Below are positions 23,972 through 32,836 of a stretch of DNA of 64,000 nucleotides, one piece after another. The notes below the pieces were generated by a model. The model saw only the letters and a list, made by a program, of their open reading frames with translations. It searched no databases and was not told the origin of the DNA. Numbering within the stretch: position 1 is the first letter of the stretch; each line of letters begins with the position of its first letter. A program made the position numbers and the translations under genes. The DNA is from Clostridiaceae bacterium AM27-36LB. GTDB lineage: Bacteria; Bacillota; Clostridia; Lachnospirales; Lachnospiraceae. The stretch covers positions 17,162 to 81,161 of the forward strand of contig QUJQ01000005.1 in assembly GCA_003480725.1 (NCBI GenBank). The letters run 5' to 3'.

Positions 23972-25045
23972 ATGAAATCAGGACTTACCATCGTGGAAAT
24001 GGCACAGCAGATTGAACGCCAATCCAAACTCAAGCAAGACTATTTGCTTGATACCAGGCGACTTCAAGTAGAACCTTTTGGTTCTCAACTTTATCTCCAC
24101 ACCTTTGATGACCACGATGACCCACTGGTGGAGCCATTGGAGATCAACCAGATTGCCCATCGGCAGATCGGCACACATCTGAAGATTCCGGCTGCTTACT
24201 ATGACCGTATGCTTTCCGATTATCCGGAACTGCTGGCAGAGAATGTGAATTCCTGGTTCCAGCGGGAACCGACCCAGCGTATGGTCCGCACCCTGGATGG
24301 CACTGTACGGGCGTTTTTGAGCAACCGCTATCGCCGCATTGACAACCTGGACATTGCAGAAATCGTCCTTCCTGTCATTCAGCAAATGGAGGACGCCTAT
24401 TTTGAAAGCTGCCAGATCACGGACAGCCGTATGTACATCAAAGTAGTCAACAAGCGGCTTGAAGCCGAAGTTGTACCCGGTGACATTGTGCAGTCCGGCG
24501 TTATCATCAGCAATAGTGAGGTTGGACTGGGTTCCGTCAACATCCAGCCTTTGGTCTATCGGCTGGTATGCAGTAACGGCATGGTCGTCAACGATGCCCA
24601 GACTCGCCGCACTCACATCGGCCGGGTCAATGAGGCAGATGAAAACTTCCAACTGTTCTCACAGGAGACATTGGCCGCTGATGACCACGCATTTGCCATG
24701 AAGATCAAAGATACCGTGATGGCCGCCGTGGATGAAACGCGGTTTACACGGGTAGTTGGCATGATGCGTGAAGCCACAACCGTTCAGATGAATACCACTG
24801 ATATTCCCGGCGTTGTCCGTCTGGCAAGCAAGGATTTCAATATCACCGAGGAAGAAAGCACCGGCGTTCTGCAGCGTCTGATTGAAGGCAAGGATCTGAC
24901 CCTCTATGGGCTATCCAATGCCGTAACACGCTTTAGTCAGGATGTGGACAGCTATGACCGCGCCACTGCCCTGGAGGGGATTGGATACAATATCCTGTCC
25001 ATGCCCCGGCAGCAGTGGAACCGTATCAATCAGATGGTCGCCTGA
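23972..25045 (+). CDS. DUF932-family protein
   Basis: 357 residues after AAAGGAGTGA. The family pattern is clear: MVRTLDGTVRAFLSNRYRRIDN, then YRLVCSNGMVV and THIGR, and near the C-terminus ATALEGIGYNILSMP. DUF932 proteins are widespread on phages and conjugative plasmids and lie near ssb and recombination genes; their biochemical role is not settled. It probably shares a transcript with the next gene. Confidence 0.85.
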   Translation: MKSGLTIVEMAQQIERQSKLKQDYLLDTRRLQVEPFGSQLYLHTFDDHDDPLVEPLEINQIAHRQIGTHLKIPAAYYDRMLSDYPELLAENVNSWFQREPTQRMVRTLDGTVRAFLSNRYRRIDNLDIAEIVLPVIQQMEDAYFESCQITDSRMYIKVVNKRLEAEVVPGDIVQSGVIISNSEVGLGSVNIQPLVYRLVCSNGMVVNDAQTRRTHIGRVNEADENFQLFSQETLAADDHAFAMKIKDTVMAAVDETRFTRVVGMMREATTVQMNTTDIPGVVRLASKDFNITEEESTGVLQRLIEGKDLTLYGLSNAVTRFSQDVDSYDRATALEGIGYNILSMPRQQWNRINQMVA

Positions 25046-25082
25046 CCATCTGCAACCATCACATTTTTAAGGAGGAACCACT

Positions 25083-25916
25083 ATGTATAATCAGAACAGC
25101 GATTTGATGAAACAGGAAAAATTCATGCTCCCCACTATGATCGAAGGCGATTTCAGCGCCGAGGAACTGGCTGAGGACGCCGATGGTCTGCAGATGAGCT
25201 TTCAGCGTGTCAAGATTCCCGCCGGCGGCACACTCCAATTTGAGATGCCGTCCGATGATCCGGACAATCCCGACTATGAAAAGACTCTGGTAGGCGTCAT
25301 TCTGCATAACCACGCCACCTGCGCCTACTGGCCGGCTGGCAGCGAATATGACGACGATACCACGCCGCTTTGTTCTTCTGTGGATGGCAAGGTTGGCATC
25401 GGCACTCCCGGAGGCGCCTGTGCTGCCTGCGTGATGAACCGCTTTGGTTCTGCACCTGATGGCAGCAAGGGAAAAGCCTGTAAAAATATGCGTGTGCTCT
25501 ACCTGCTTCGCAGTGGTGAGTACATGCCTCTGCAGGTAAATCTGCCTCCTACCAGCATCAAGCCCTTCAAGGAATTTCTGAACCGGGCCTTCATGCTCCG
25601 CCGCCGCGCCACTTACGGCAGTATCGTGCAGATTGGTCTCAAGCGTGAGAACAACGGCACCAATGACTACAGTGTTGCTACCTTCAAACTGCTGCAGGAT
25701 TTCCAGGGCGAGGAGCTGGCTCAAATCCGGGCTTACGCCAATAGCTTTAAGGAGCAAATCAAACTCCTGCTCCAGCAGCGTGCCGAGATCACTGAGGAGC
25801 AGCGCGACACCGGCTGCGATTATGTAATCGAGCCTGGCGCCATGACCAACGAGCCGGCAGACGGTCACTATACTGTCAGCCAGATCAATGGTGACTGCGA
25901 GCAGCTGCCCGCATAA
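25083..25916 (+). CDS. element protein with cysteine motif, unknown function
   Basis: 277 residues after AGGAGG. A CAACVMNRFG...GKACKNMRV segment near residues 117-140 suggests a metal site. Around it are FQRVKIPAGGTLQFEMPSD and MPLQVNLPPTSIKPFKEFL. No membrane segments. It lies directly after DUF932, an arrangement I have seen as conserved in such elements, but I cannot name the family. A terminator follows. Confidence 0.65.
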   Translation: MYNQNSDLMKQEKFMLPTMIEGDFSAEELAEDADGLQMSFQRVKIPAGGTLQFEMPSDDPDNPDYEKTLVGVILHNHATCAYWPAGSEYDDDTTPLCSSVDGKVGIGTPGGACAACVMNRFGSAPDGSKGKACKNMRVLYLLRSGEYMPLQVNLPPTSIKPFKEFLNRAFMLRRRATYGSIVQIGLKRENNGTNDYSVATFKLLQDFQGEELAQIRAYANSFKEQIKLLLQQRAEITEEQRDTGCDYVIEPGAMTNEPADGHYTVSQINGDCEQLPA

Positions 25917-25955
25917 GTATCTTGATGTGACCTGCACCACATGACACATGAACAA

Positions 25956-25999
25956 AGGGATACCTTCGGTTTAACACACCGGAGGTATCCCTCTTTTTT
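25956..25999 (+). terminator. rho-independent terminator
   Basis: AGGGATACCTTCGGT (from 25956) pairs with ACCGGAGGTATCCCT, followed by seven T. It separates the DUF932 unit from the next sigma-like gene. Confidence 0.9.
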
Positions 26000-26015
26000 T
26001 AAGGAGGAAAACACA

Positions 26016-26555
26016 ATGTTATGTGAAGTACCATTAACCAAAGAACAACAGGCATTTGCCACTGATCATCACGGACTGGTCTACAAGTTCCTGAATGAAA
26101 ACCATCTGCCGGAAGATGAATTTTATGATGTAATCATTTTTGGCTATCTCCGAGCAGTGTACCGCTATTTCAACGAGCCAAAGCTTCAGAAATATTCCTT
26201 CGCCACAATTGGCTGGAAATCAATGCAGGGAGCTTTATCTAATTACAATCGATACCAAAGTCGCCGCAAGCGCAATATGGAGGTTCTCAGTATTCACGTC
26301 GGATTATATCCCGATGGTGCGCCTCTAGAAGATACCATTCCTGCCCATGACCCAATCATGCAGCAGTTGGAAATGGATCTTCTGCTCCACGAGCTGGCCG
26401 GCAGAGTCTCCAAGCAGCAAATGGATATTGTTCATCTGAAACAGGGCGGCTATGGTCTCCGTGAGATTGCCCGCACCCAGAAGGTTCCCATGCGGCGCAT
26501 TAAAGAGTTGCTGGCTGAAGTCCACGATGTGCTGCTGGATATTTGCTATGGATGA
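26016..26555 (+). CDS. sigma-70-like regulator
   Basis: 179 residues from ATG 26016 after AAGGAGG. Residues ~10-85 resemble sigma region 2 (ATDHHGLVYKFLNENHLPEDEFYDVIIFGYLRAV...SFATIGWKSMQGALSNYNR). The C-terminal region has a helix-turn-helix (YGLREIARTQKVPMRRIKELL). It is distinct in sequence from the sigma-like protein at 19720. Likely an element-encoded transcription factor. Confidence 0.7.
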   Translation: MLCEVPLTKEQQAFATDHHGLVYKFLNENHLPEDEFYDVIIFGYLRAVYRYFNEPKLQKYSFATIGWKSMQGALSNYNRYQSRRKRNMEVLSIHVGLYPDGAPLEDTIPAHDPIMQQLEMDLLLHELAGRVSKQQMDIVHLKQGGYGLREIARTQKVPMRRIKELLAEVHDVLLDICYG

Positions 26556-26618
26556 ACCCATTACAGATAAGAAATACCCTTACATCCACATTTTCAAAAA
26601 GATTGGAGGTCAAACCGA

Positions 26619-26864
26619 ATGAAGAAAGAAAAGAAACAGATCGTTTTGAATGGCTCTCTGCTGCGTCCGCTGTCTGTTGGGCGTGGTGCGCTTCTGCACG
26701 CCGGAGGAAACATCTACCATACTTCGCGTGTGGTGACGATTCTGGAGGAGTCGGAGGATTGCGTCCGTTTTGAAACGCAGAACTCCCACTACCATCTGTC
26801 CATGTCCCCTTTTCCGCTGGCGGCTGTCAGTCCGCTCCCTGTGAGATTGGCCGCATGTGCGTGA
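26619..26864 (+). CDS. small element protein, 81 residues
   Basis: ATG 26619 follows TTGGAGGTC. Beta-rich and soluble (SVGRGALLHAGGNIYHTSRVVTIL, CVRFETQNSHYHLSM). Not recognised. A terminator hairpin follows at 26921. Its codon use fits its neighbours, so it is probably a real gene. Confidence 0.55.
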   Translation: MKKEKKQIVLNGSLLRPLSVGRGALLHAGGNIYHTSRVVTILEESEDCVRFETQNSHYHLSMSPFPLAAVSPLPVRLAACA

Positions 26865-26920
26865 AGGGACTGTAAATGGTTTGGAACAGCCGGCTCCCGC
26901 TGACTATTCCACAAGTTCTG

Positions 26921-26955
26921 GCCGTGGCGGATACCATTCCGTCACGGCTCTTTTT
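26921..26955 (+). terminator. rho-independent terminator
   Basis: GCCGTGGCGGA (26921-26931) pairs with TCCGTCACGGC (26938-26948, one G-T), followed by a T-run. Confidence 0.8.
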
Positions 26956-26968
26956 ATGGAGGAACAAA

Positions 26969-27652
26969 ATGAATGAAGAAATCATGAATGAGATCCAACC
27001 AGTCCGCCCCAAAGACCAGTTTCCCTTTTCCTGCCGTCAATGCGGGGCATGCTGCCGCAATATTGAAGGCTGTGTAATGGTGGAAAGTCTGGATGCCTAC
27101 CGTCTGGCTCGCTATCTCCGAACAAAAGGTGAGCTCATCGAAGGAATAGAGGATTTCCTGTTCCGCTACTGCGATCCGGAACCTCTGACCGAAGAAGGCT
27201 TCCCTATCTATATGCTCAAGACAAAAGCCCCAAACGGCTCCTGTATCTTCCTTATGGATGGGCGCTGTTCCGTCTACCCTGCCCGTACCCGTACCTGCCG
27301 TATCTATCCTCTTACCGTAGGTCCAGGGGAGCGTGGCCGTGATTTTGAATACTGCCTGTGTCTGGACCGGCACCGGAGCCACTTTACCGGCAGCCGGGTA
27401 TCCGTCAAGGACTGGTTGTATCAGAATTTTAAGAGGGAAGACAAAGAATATGTAAAGCGGGAATATGAGATTGCCACCGAACTGGGCAAACTGATGCGCG
27501 CCATTGACCCTGCCATGCGGCAAGGCATTGTATTCAAGGTACTCTACTACCGCTATTACAATTTTGATTTAGACCAGCCTTTTCAGCCTCAGTATGAGCA
27601 GAATAACCGACACCTGTTAGCAGACCTGCACCGGATTGCCGGGGAACAGTAA
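26969..27652 (+). CDS. YkgJ-family cysteine cluster protein
   Basis: 227 residues from ATG 26969 after GGAGGAAC. The N-terminal cluster FSCRQCGACCRNIEGC and the later CSVYPARTRTCRIYPL and FEYCLCLDRH are the conserved Cys motifs of the YkgJ/CxxCxxCC family (zinc or iron-sulfur chelate). The middle contains the typical NGSCIFLMDGRCSVYP. Often carried on conjugative elements; the biochemical role is unknown. A longer frame from 26876 overlaps the terminator and is rejected. Confidence 0.85.
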   Translation: MNEEIMNEIQPVRPKDQFPFSCRQCGACCRNIEGCVMVESLDAYRLARYLRTKGELIEGIEDFLFRYCDPEPLTEEGFPIYMLKTKAPNGSCIFLMDGRCSVYPARTRTCRIYPLTVGPGERGRDFEYCLCLDRHRSHFTGSRVSVKDWLYQNFKREDKEYVKREYEIATELGKLMRAIDPAMRQGIVFKVLYYRYYNFDLDQPFQPQYEQNNRHLLADLHRIAGEQ

Positions 27653-27687
27653 AAGGCAAATGGCTTTTAGAAAGGGGGCCTTATTTT

Positions 27688-28116
27688 ATGAATTTACACG
27701 AAACAGCAATGGGGCAAAGATTTTTTAATGTTCAGCTCCCCGCACTGATTAACACACTCAAAGACATTGCGGCGGCGCTTTCCCGCCCTGCACCATCTGC
27801 TATATCCTTTCCGGCAGACCCACGCTTTCTCACTTCGCTCTATTACGGCGAATATGAAGCAGATGTGTTCAAGCCCGATAAACGCCTCACACCTTTTAAC
27901 CAGACAGTACAACAGAAAGAAAAAGCTCTGCTTCCGCTGCTCTCCAGCGAGGCGTCCATCGCTTTTGAACAGTATCAGACTGCGGTACAATGCCGCAATT
28001 CTGCTGTATTGGAGCAGGCATACGCCTCTGGTTACCGTACCGCTGTGCAGATGTTTGCGGCAGGCTTAGGCCCACAGCCGCCAATACCGGAACATGAGGA
28101 GGATAGCAATGGATGA
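27688..28116 (+). CDS. small helical element protein (DUF6809-like)
   Basis: 142 residues. A TSLYYGEYEADVF motif and the following helical region (QQKEKALLPLLSSEASIAFEQY... YRTAVQMFAAGL) recall DUF6809, named from memory. Start ATG 27688 after AAAGGGGG. It overlaps the next gene by eight bases and so is part of a translationally coupled set running to about 30.9 kb. Confidence 0.55.
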   Translation: MNLHETAMGQRFFNVQLPALINTLKDIAAALSRPAPSAISFPADPRFLTSLYYGEYEADVFKPDKRLTPFNQTVQQKEKALLPLLSSEASIAFEQYQTAVQCRNSAVLEQAYASGYRTAVQMFAAGLGPQPPIPEHEEDSNG

Positions 28117-28594
28117 GAACAGACTGCCCGAACTGCCCCAGGAATCTTTTCGGCCAATGATCGCACAATCAGTCCAACTGGAACAGTTTTTGGGGGAAGA
28201 ACTGATTTTTTGCTTTCGGGATCTTGATGGCGTCCATACCTTTACTACCTGCCATGGCGATATCTACAAAACAGTCAATGCACTGCGGGACTATGTCCGG
28301 CTTTTGGAATCGGTGTGCGATCAGTGGGAGCTGACTGGATTCCATCGTGCTACCTATGAGTACCATGCCGAAAAGCTTCGTAAAATTGCGGATAAGCTGC
28401 AAGCTGGTATCGGCTACGACTATGACAAAGCCGTGGAAAGATGCAAAAAGAAACGAGCCAAAAAGTCCCACAGCAGCGATGTCGGGGAAGATGCCCTTCT
28501 GCTGACAGTACAGGCTGCCAACAAGTCCGCTGACAATAAAAAGGAGGCTGCGCCTTATGAGGAAGATACCCCTTGGGAACCTGAACTCGAATAA
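28109..28594 (+). CDS. element protein of unknown function
   Basis: 161 residues from ATG 28109 after GAGGAGG. Acidic N-terminus, a middle helix pair (DIYKTVNALRDYVRLLESVCDQWELTGFH) and a Lys-rich segment (KKKRAKKSHSS) before an acidic tail. No motif recognised. Coupled to the gene before it. Confidence 0.55.
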   Translation: MDENRLPELPQESFRPMIAQSVQLEQFLGEELIFCFRDLDGVHTFTTCHGDIYKTVNALRDYVRLLESVCDQWELTGFHRATYEYHAEKLRKIADKLQAGIGYDYDKAVERCKKKRAKKSHSSDVGEDALLLTVQAANKSADNKKEAAPYEEDTPWEPELE

Positions 28595-28739
28595 CCCTAT
28601 AAAAACATCTGTTAAAAAGTATCATGCAAGCGTTGCCCGGCAATCTTCCAGAGAACGGAACCGATTGCTGGCCTGCAAGAGCTTTGCGTTTATCCACGCC
28701 AATGTGCATAAGCACTGCCGCCACTTCCGGCGCGGATAG
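28557..28739 (+). CDS. possible small basic protein, 60 residues
   Basis: AAGGAGG (28541-28547) lies nine bases before ATG 28557, and the frame stays open for 60 codons, overlapping the end of the previous gene. The product is very basic (KTSVKKYHASVARQSSRERNR). It resembles in character the 48-residue basic protein at 18372, with no clear homology. It may be fortuitous. Confidence 0.35.
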   Translation: MRKIPLGNLNSNNPIKTSVKKYHASVARQSSRERNRLLACKSFAFIHANVHKHCRHFRRG

Positions 28740-28769
28740 CCGCCCGGAAGCTACCCACGGAGGATGCCT

Positions 28770-29309
28770 ATGGAACGAGATGAACTACGCACCACTTTAG
28801 TGAACCATCTGGAAACCCTGCGGCGCAATCTGCAGGTCGTATCCATGGAGGTGCTGAAAACCAAGTACAAAAAACCATTTGATGCCCTGCGGCAAGACAT
28901 CTGTAAAGCCGCTACCGCCTATACCCGCTTTCTGGTATTTGACGGTATGCGGATCAAACACAAATACTTTGATGAGGCTGTACCCTATATCGATACAGCT
29001 GTGAAGCAAACCAAGCGGCTCAAACAGATTTCAGATGCTACCTTTCAGCGTCAGGATATTGACGAGATCGAATCACTCGCCCTTGCCCTGCGCAAAGAGA
29101 TAGAAGCTACTCTGCAGCCCTTCTATATGGGACATATGTGCCTTTATGTGACGCCGGAATGCTTTGACGACCCGCCCAAGACGCCGGAAGTCTACAATGA
29201 TGCAACCGCCTGTGTCTGGCGGGATGGTACATGGCAGCTTCTGGAGGATACCAGCAAAGGGTTCCTGCTCTTTGTTCAATCCAAATTCAAGGAGGAAGCT
29301 GCCGCATGA
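28770..29309 (+). CDS. element protein of unknown function
   Basis: 179 residues; ATG 28770 chosen because CGGAGG (28758-28763) is at the right distance, whereas ATG 28764 is too close. Helical N-terminal half (LVNHLETLRRNLQVVSMEVL), a beta-rich C-terminal half with CLYVTPECFDDPPKTP. Its stop overlaps the next start (ATGA). Not recognised. Confidence 0.55.
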   Translation: MERDELRTTLVNHLETLRRNLQVVSMEVLKTKYKKPFDALRQDICKAATAYTRFLVFDGMRIKHKYFDEAVPYIDTAVKQTKRLKQISDATFQRQDIDEIESLALALRKEIEATLQPFYMGHMCLYVTPECFDDPPKTPEVYNDATACVWRDGTWQLLEDTSKGFLLFVQSKFKEEAAA

Positions 29310-29851
29310 AAAAGACATCTCAGCAATATCTAAACAGCGAAGCACACGGTTATCTCATGGAGGCCAAAGCCTGCAAGCTTTTGCTCAAAGACTTGGAGCG
29401 CATCCGCGCCAAGCTCAGGCGGCACATCGAAAAGGAAGCCGCAGACCGCGAGGCAGAATTTGAAGCAGCTATGCAATACCATAGCGAAAGTGACATCCAG
29501 GAAGCCTACGGCTGGGAATTCATCAGCGAACGGCAGTATGAGCGCTATCTGGAATTGTTCCGTCAGGGCCGCAAGGCACTTGATGAACACAGCCCCACTG
29601 TTACAGAGCTGGCTCTCTCCATTCTGAACCGCATCTTTCAGGATATTGATAGAGACTGCCGCCAATGCGAGTTTGAAGCCCTGTCGCCGGAAGAACAGCT
29701 TGCCGAGTTGAAGCGTGCTGAAGAATCCAGGCAGGCATGGAAACAGTATATCGCCAGTCTGAAAGAAATGGTCGGCTCTATGACTGGAAAGACCAATGAC
29801 CACACTGAGTCAAAAAATGTAGCAACTATACACAAGGAGGATGCAAAATGA
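29306..29851 (+). CDS. coiled-coil element protein
   Basis: 181 residues, largely helical and charged: AKACKLLLKDLERIRAKLRRHIEK and EEQLAELKRAEESRQAWKQYIASLKEM predict coiled coils. It starts by ATGA overlap with the previous gene after GGAGG and overlaps the next gene by four bases. Unknown function. Confidence 0.55.
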   Translation: MKKTSQQYLNSEAHGYLMEAKACKLLLKDLERIRAKLRRHIEKEAADREAEFEAAMQYHSESDIQEAYGWEFISERQYERYLELFRQGRKALDEHSPTVTELALSILNRIFQDIDRDCRQCEFEALSPEEQLAELKRAEESRQAWKQYIASLKEMVGSMTGKTNDHTESKNVATIHKEDAK

Positions 29852-30942
29852 AAATTCATGAAGATCGTTCTCATATGAATATTGATACCAGATGGTTTGA
29901 AAAAGGCTATGCCAAAGAAGACGTCCACTCCCTGCGCCTGCAGTCCCTATGCACCGAAGCAGAGGCAGCAGCCAACAAACAGTTTTATGACAGCCACACC
30001 CGCGAAGAATGGGAGCAGTATATCCGTCAGGCAAGTTTTGAGAGCAGCGCAGCAATGAAACCCGTCATGGAAGCCATCGCACAGGACTTTGTCTGCTACC
30101 AGTATGACGAAAATATCCCTGTGTCCTATGGCAGCGACCGATGGGATCTGTACTTCTGGTGTAATCCCTTTAACGGCGCCGCAGACGCATCCGAACGGGA
30201 TTTCTCGTATTTCACGCTGACCTTTAACGAGCGTCAGACGCTGGAGAAACGAAGAAAAGTCTGTCAACAGGTGCTGGAGCTCCTATGCTCACGCTTTCAG
30301 GAGCATCCCCATCTCCATGTAGCCGTACAGTGTTCCATATGGTTTGACCATCCGAAGATCCACGATGCGGTGGAGCGCGCAAAGCCCCGTCTGCATGGCC
30401 TGCGCTGTATTCAGGACCAAAAAGAAGGAAAGCTGCTCCTGCAGGACGGTACCCTGCTCTTCAGGCCAAAATACGCAAAGAAATATACCCGCACGCTGAG
30501 CCAGAGCCAGATTTTGTCCCTTAGTTGGGAACTGGGCGTAGAGGACGGAGAGCCTGATACCGATGCTGCACCTGTTACCTTGCCTTACAAGAAATTTGGT
30601 GCCACGCACCCCATCCAGCTGCAGGTGACTTCCTACCTGAATGGAAACCTTGCCATACAAATGGTGACATGGGAAAGCGGTGACCCGGAACCCTGGGCGA
30701 CTCTCACCGTCAACCTGCCCGGCCAACGGCAAAAAGACCATGCCTTTATCGACACCAATGCCGATTCGGAATTTCCCACCTGGCTCGTCCGACATGGTCT
30801 GGCTATCCCAACCGGTCGCACCATGCAGAGTGGGTTCTGCACCTATCCTGAATATCGTTTTCGTGCCAACCGGCTACAGGAGCTGGACCCGGAAGGGTAT
30901 GCAGGCTACCTGAAAAACTTTGAAAGGCGGTGCAGTGCATGA
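29848..30942 (+). CDS. element protein with C-terminal DUF4313-like domain
   Basis: 364 residues. The N-terminal ~235 residues are unrecognised (VSYGSDRWDLYFWCNPFNG). The last ~115 residues (LNGNLAIQMVTW, FIDTNADSEFPTWLVRHGLAIPTG, FCTYPEYRFRANRLQELDPEGY) match the DUF4313 pattern and are clearly paralogous to the N-terminal half of the protein at 31389. Overlaps the following small gene by four bases (ATGA), so the two are co-translated. Confidence 0.65.
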   Translation: MKIHEDRSHMNIDTRWFEKGYAKEDVHSLRLQSLCTEAEAAANKQFYDSHTREEWEQYIRQASFESSAAMKPVMEAIAQDFVCYQYDENIPVSYGSDRWDLYFWCNPFNGAADASERDFSYFTLTFNERQTLEKRRKVCQQVLELLCSRFQEHPHLHVAVQCSIWFDHPKIHDAVERAKPRLHGLRCIQDQKEGKLLLQDGTLLFRPKYAKKYTRTLSQSQILSLSWELGVEDGEPDTDAAPVTLPYKKFGATHPIQLQVTSYLNGNLAIQMVTWESGDPEPWATLTVNLPGQRQKDHAFIDTNADSEFPTWLVRHGLAIPTGRTMQSGFCTYPEYRFRANRLQELDPEGYAGYLKNFERRCSA

Positions 30943-31262
30943 AATATAAGGCAGTTTATGATGTACTGAATGAAAGGCGGCAGGCTACCCCCGGTTTCTG
31001 TTACCATGACCGCAGCGGCTGGCGTGCTTACCCCCAGACCTACATGACCATGCAGTACCCTTTATGGATTATTGCTGAAGATGCTGCCACGGGCAGGCGT
31101 CTGTGGATCACCCAGGAGGGCACCCGATTTAGCATTTCCATTCGAAGGATGGATGAACAGAGGCGTAACTATGGCCCTACCTATCGCATTACTTGTGAAA
31201 ACAGGACAAAGCTGGCTCAGGTTCTGCGCTATCAGTTCGAGTCAAAGACTTTGGCTGTGTAG
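30939..31262 (+). CDS. small element protein, paralogue of the C-terminal half of the 31389 protein
   Basis: 107 residues starting in ATGA overlap with the preceding gene. YKAVYDVLNERRQATPGFCYHDRSGWRAY, PLWIIAEDAATGRRLWIT and RITCENRTKLAQVLRYQF line up with the C-terminal half of the protein at 31389 (GFSYTDYSGWRCL, PLWIEASDPSHGRKFIFT). The pair 29848+30939 therefore equals the fused form downstream. Unknown function. Confidence 0.65.
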   Translation: MKYKAVYDVLNERRQATPGFCYHDRSGWRAYPQTYMTMQYPLWIIAEDAATGRRLWITQEGTRFSISIRRMDEQRRNYGPTYRITCENRTKLAQVLRYQFESKTLAV

Positions 31263-31329
31263 CTGACGATGACCAGAGAGGAACTGCATTCCTCTCCCTG
31301 CTCCGGTTTCCTTGTCCAGAACACACTAA

Positions 31330-31375
31330 GAAGCACCGGCAATCTGCATTTTTGCAGGCGTCCGGTGCTTCTTTG
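31330..31375 (+). terminator. rho-independent terminator
   Basis: GAAGCACCGG (31330-31339) pairs with CCGGTGCTTC (31362-31371), with an inner CTGCA/TGCAG stem, followed by TTT. Confidence 0.75.
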
Positions 31376-31388
31376 GAGGAAAACGCTT

Positions 31389-32096
31389 ATGAATACTCTC
31401 GCATTTACGCTGGGCGAACACCGAGCCCAGCTTACTTTGAAAATCAGTACATATCCCAACGGCAATCTCGCCATCAAGCTTTATGAAAAGGATCATGGCA
31501 TCCTGATTTTGTGGGAAACCCTTACCACCAACTTAACCGGAATCCGGCCCGACCACTGCGCTTTCATCAATATAAAAGCCGCAGACGGACTTTTTCCGGC
31601 CTGGCTGTCAGACAATCACCTTGCGGAACCCACTGGACAAATTCTTGAATCGGATGGCTGTCTTTACCCTGAATACCTGTTTTATGGCAAAGAACTGGAT
31701 GCCCTGGATCATGAGGGGCACACCCTCTACATCCGGCATCAGAAAGGCGAACTGGGGTGCCACTTTGAGCGGCTGTATATTGCCCTGCGCAGACTGGCGC
31801 GGGAAATCAACGGGTTCAGCTACACCGATTACAGCGGCTGGCGGTGTCTGGATGGGAGTTCCTCCACCCTGCCCCTCTGGATTGAGGCATCTGATCCTTC
31901 TCATGGCCGCAAATTCATCTTCACACAGAAAGGTCCCGCACTCCAGACTATCATCCGCTATGCCGATGGTACGGAGAAGCAGTGCATCTATCGGCGCAAA
32001 GAGGACATGGCAGGCGATCTGATGACCATGTTCCAGGATGAGCTGCGTGTTTACCCTCCCTGGTCTGAAGACCGAAGGAAACGGTACGAATATTAA
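31389..32096 (+). CDS. DUF4313-like fused protein
   Basis: 235 residues from ATG 31389 after GGAGGA. The N-terminal half (YPNGNLAIKLYEKDHG, WETLTTNLTG, FPAWLSDNHLAEPTGQ, CLYPEYLF, ELDALDHEGH) is DUF4313-like. The C-terminal half matches the small protein at 30939. It is thus a fusion of the two domains encoded separately just upstream. Longer frames from 31269 run through the terminator and are rejected. Unknown function. Confidence 0.65.
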   Translation: MNTLAFTLGEHRAQLTLKISTYPNGNLAIKLYEKDHGILILWETLTTNLTGIRPDHCAFINIKAADGLFPAWLSDNHLAEPTGQILESDGCLYPEYLFYGKELDALDHEGHTLYIRHQKGELGCHFERLYIALRRLAREINGFSYTDYSGWRCLDGSSSTLPLWIEASDPSHGRKFIFTQKGPALQTIIRYADGTEKQCIYRRKEDMAGDLMTMFQDELRVYPPWSEDRRKRYEY

Positions 32097-32122
32097 ACAC
32101 GATAAAATAGGAGGACATCATC

Positions 32123-32779
32123 ATGAAGATCCGTATCTATCCCAAATCCCTGTTGGAAACCATGTGGCAGCAGGACAAACTGCTGTTTACCCCAGAGGCG
32201 GAGCAACCACCCCTGTGTCTTCGGTGTGGTCAGCCGCTGGATTGCAGGCTGGTCATCAACGCCCTGAGCCGCTATGCAGATGTCCATATCTGCGAGGCGT
32301 GCGGTATGGATGAAGCCCTGCGTGATGCCAACCGTTGCCCACTCCCTCTAACAGAATGGGCAGCTGTCAAAAACGGTTTGAGCCAGCAGCAGACCGACTT
32401 TGAAAATCCGTTGCTGACTACTTCCTGCACCTTTGAAGATCTGTTTCAGCAGGGCTCCCGTCCTGCCAGCGAGATAGCCTATTCCCGTTCTGATTATGAC
32501 GGATGGAAATGGTGGACCACCTGGCATCAGTGCCAAAAGGATACGCCTGTTCTGGAAGTTGCCCGTGAAATTGATGCTTTCCAGAATGCGCTGTTCCAAC
32601 TGCCGGAGTTTCTGAATTTGGATACCCTGACACGGTTCTGCCGAGGGTACGCCCAGCCCACCAGCGAGCCCACCGAATTCAATTTGTATTCGGAAACTGC
32701 CCACTTTTATATCTGGCTGCGGTTAGTCACCCGGCATCGAGATTATAATGCCTATGTGCATTACTATCTGAAAGGTTAA
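32123..32779 (+). CDS. element protein with zinc-ribbon-like motif
   Basis: 218 residues after AGGAGG. CLRCGQPLDCR and HICEACGMDEALRD (residues ~31-65) form a four-Cys zinc-ribbon-like unit. The remainder is soluble and Trp/Tyr rich (YDGWKWWTTWHQC). Last gene of the GC-rich backbone block; a strong terminator follows. Confidence 0.6.
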   Translation: MKIRIYPKSLLETMWQQDKLLFTPEAEQPPLCLRCGQPLDCRLVINALSRYADVHICEACGMDEALRDANRCPLPLTEWAAVKNGLSQQQTDFENPLLTTSCTFEDLFQQGSRPASEIAYSRSDYDGWKWWTTWHQCQKDTPVLEVAREIDAFQNALFQLPEFLNLDTLTRFCRGYAQPTSEPTEFNLYSETAHFYIWLRLVTRHRDYNAYVHYYLKG

Positions 32780-32788
32780 AAATTTACA

Positions 32789-32836
32789 ACGCACCGGATA
32801 CAGTATGCCTATCGGCTCTGTATTCGGTGCGTTTTT
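32789..32836 (+). terminator. rho-independent terminator ending the backbone block
   Basis: A 15-bp stem (32789-32803 with 32818-32832, one G-T pair) is followed by five T. After it the base composition changes sharply to AT-rich. Confidence 0.9.

Noticed and set aside
25059..25955. 298-codon minus-strand frame
   Set aside because: Antisense to the 277-residue element gene with AGGAGG; it also runs over intergenic sequence without a start signal.
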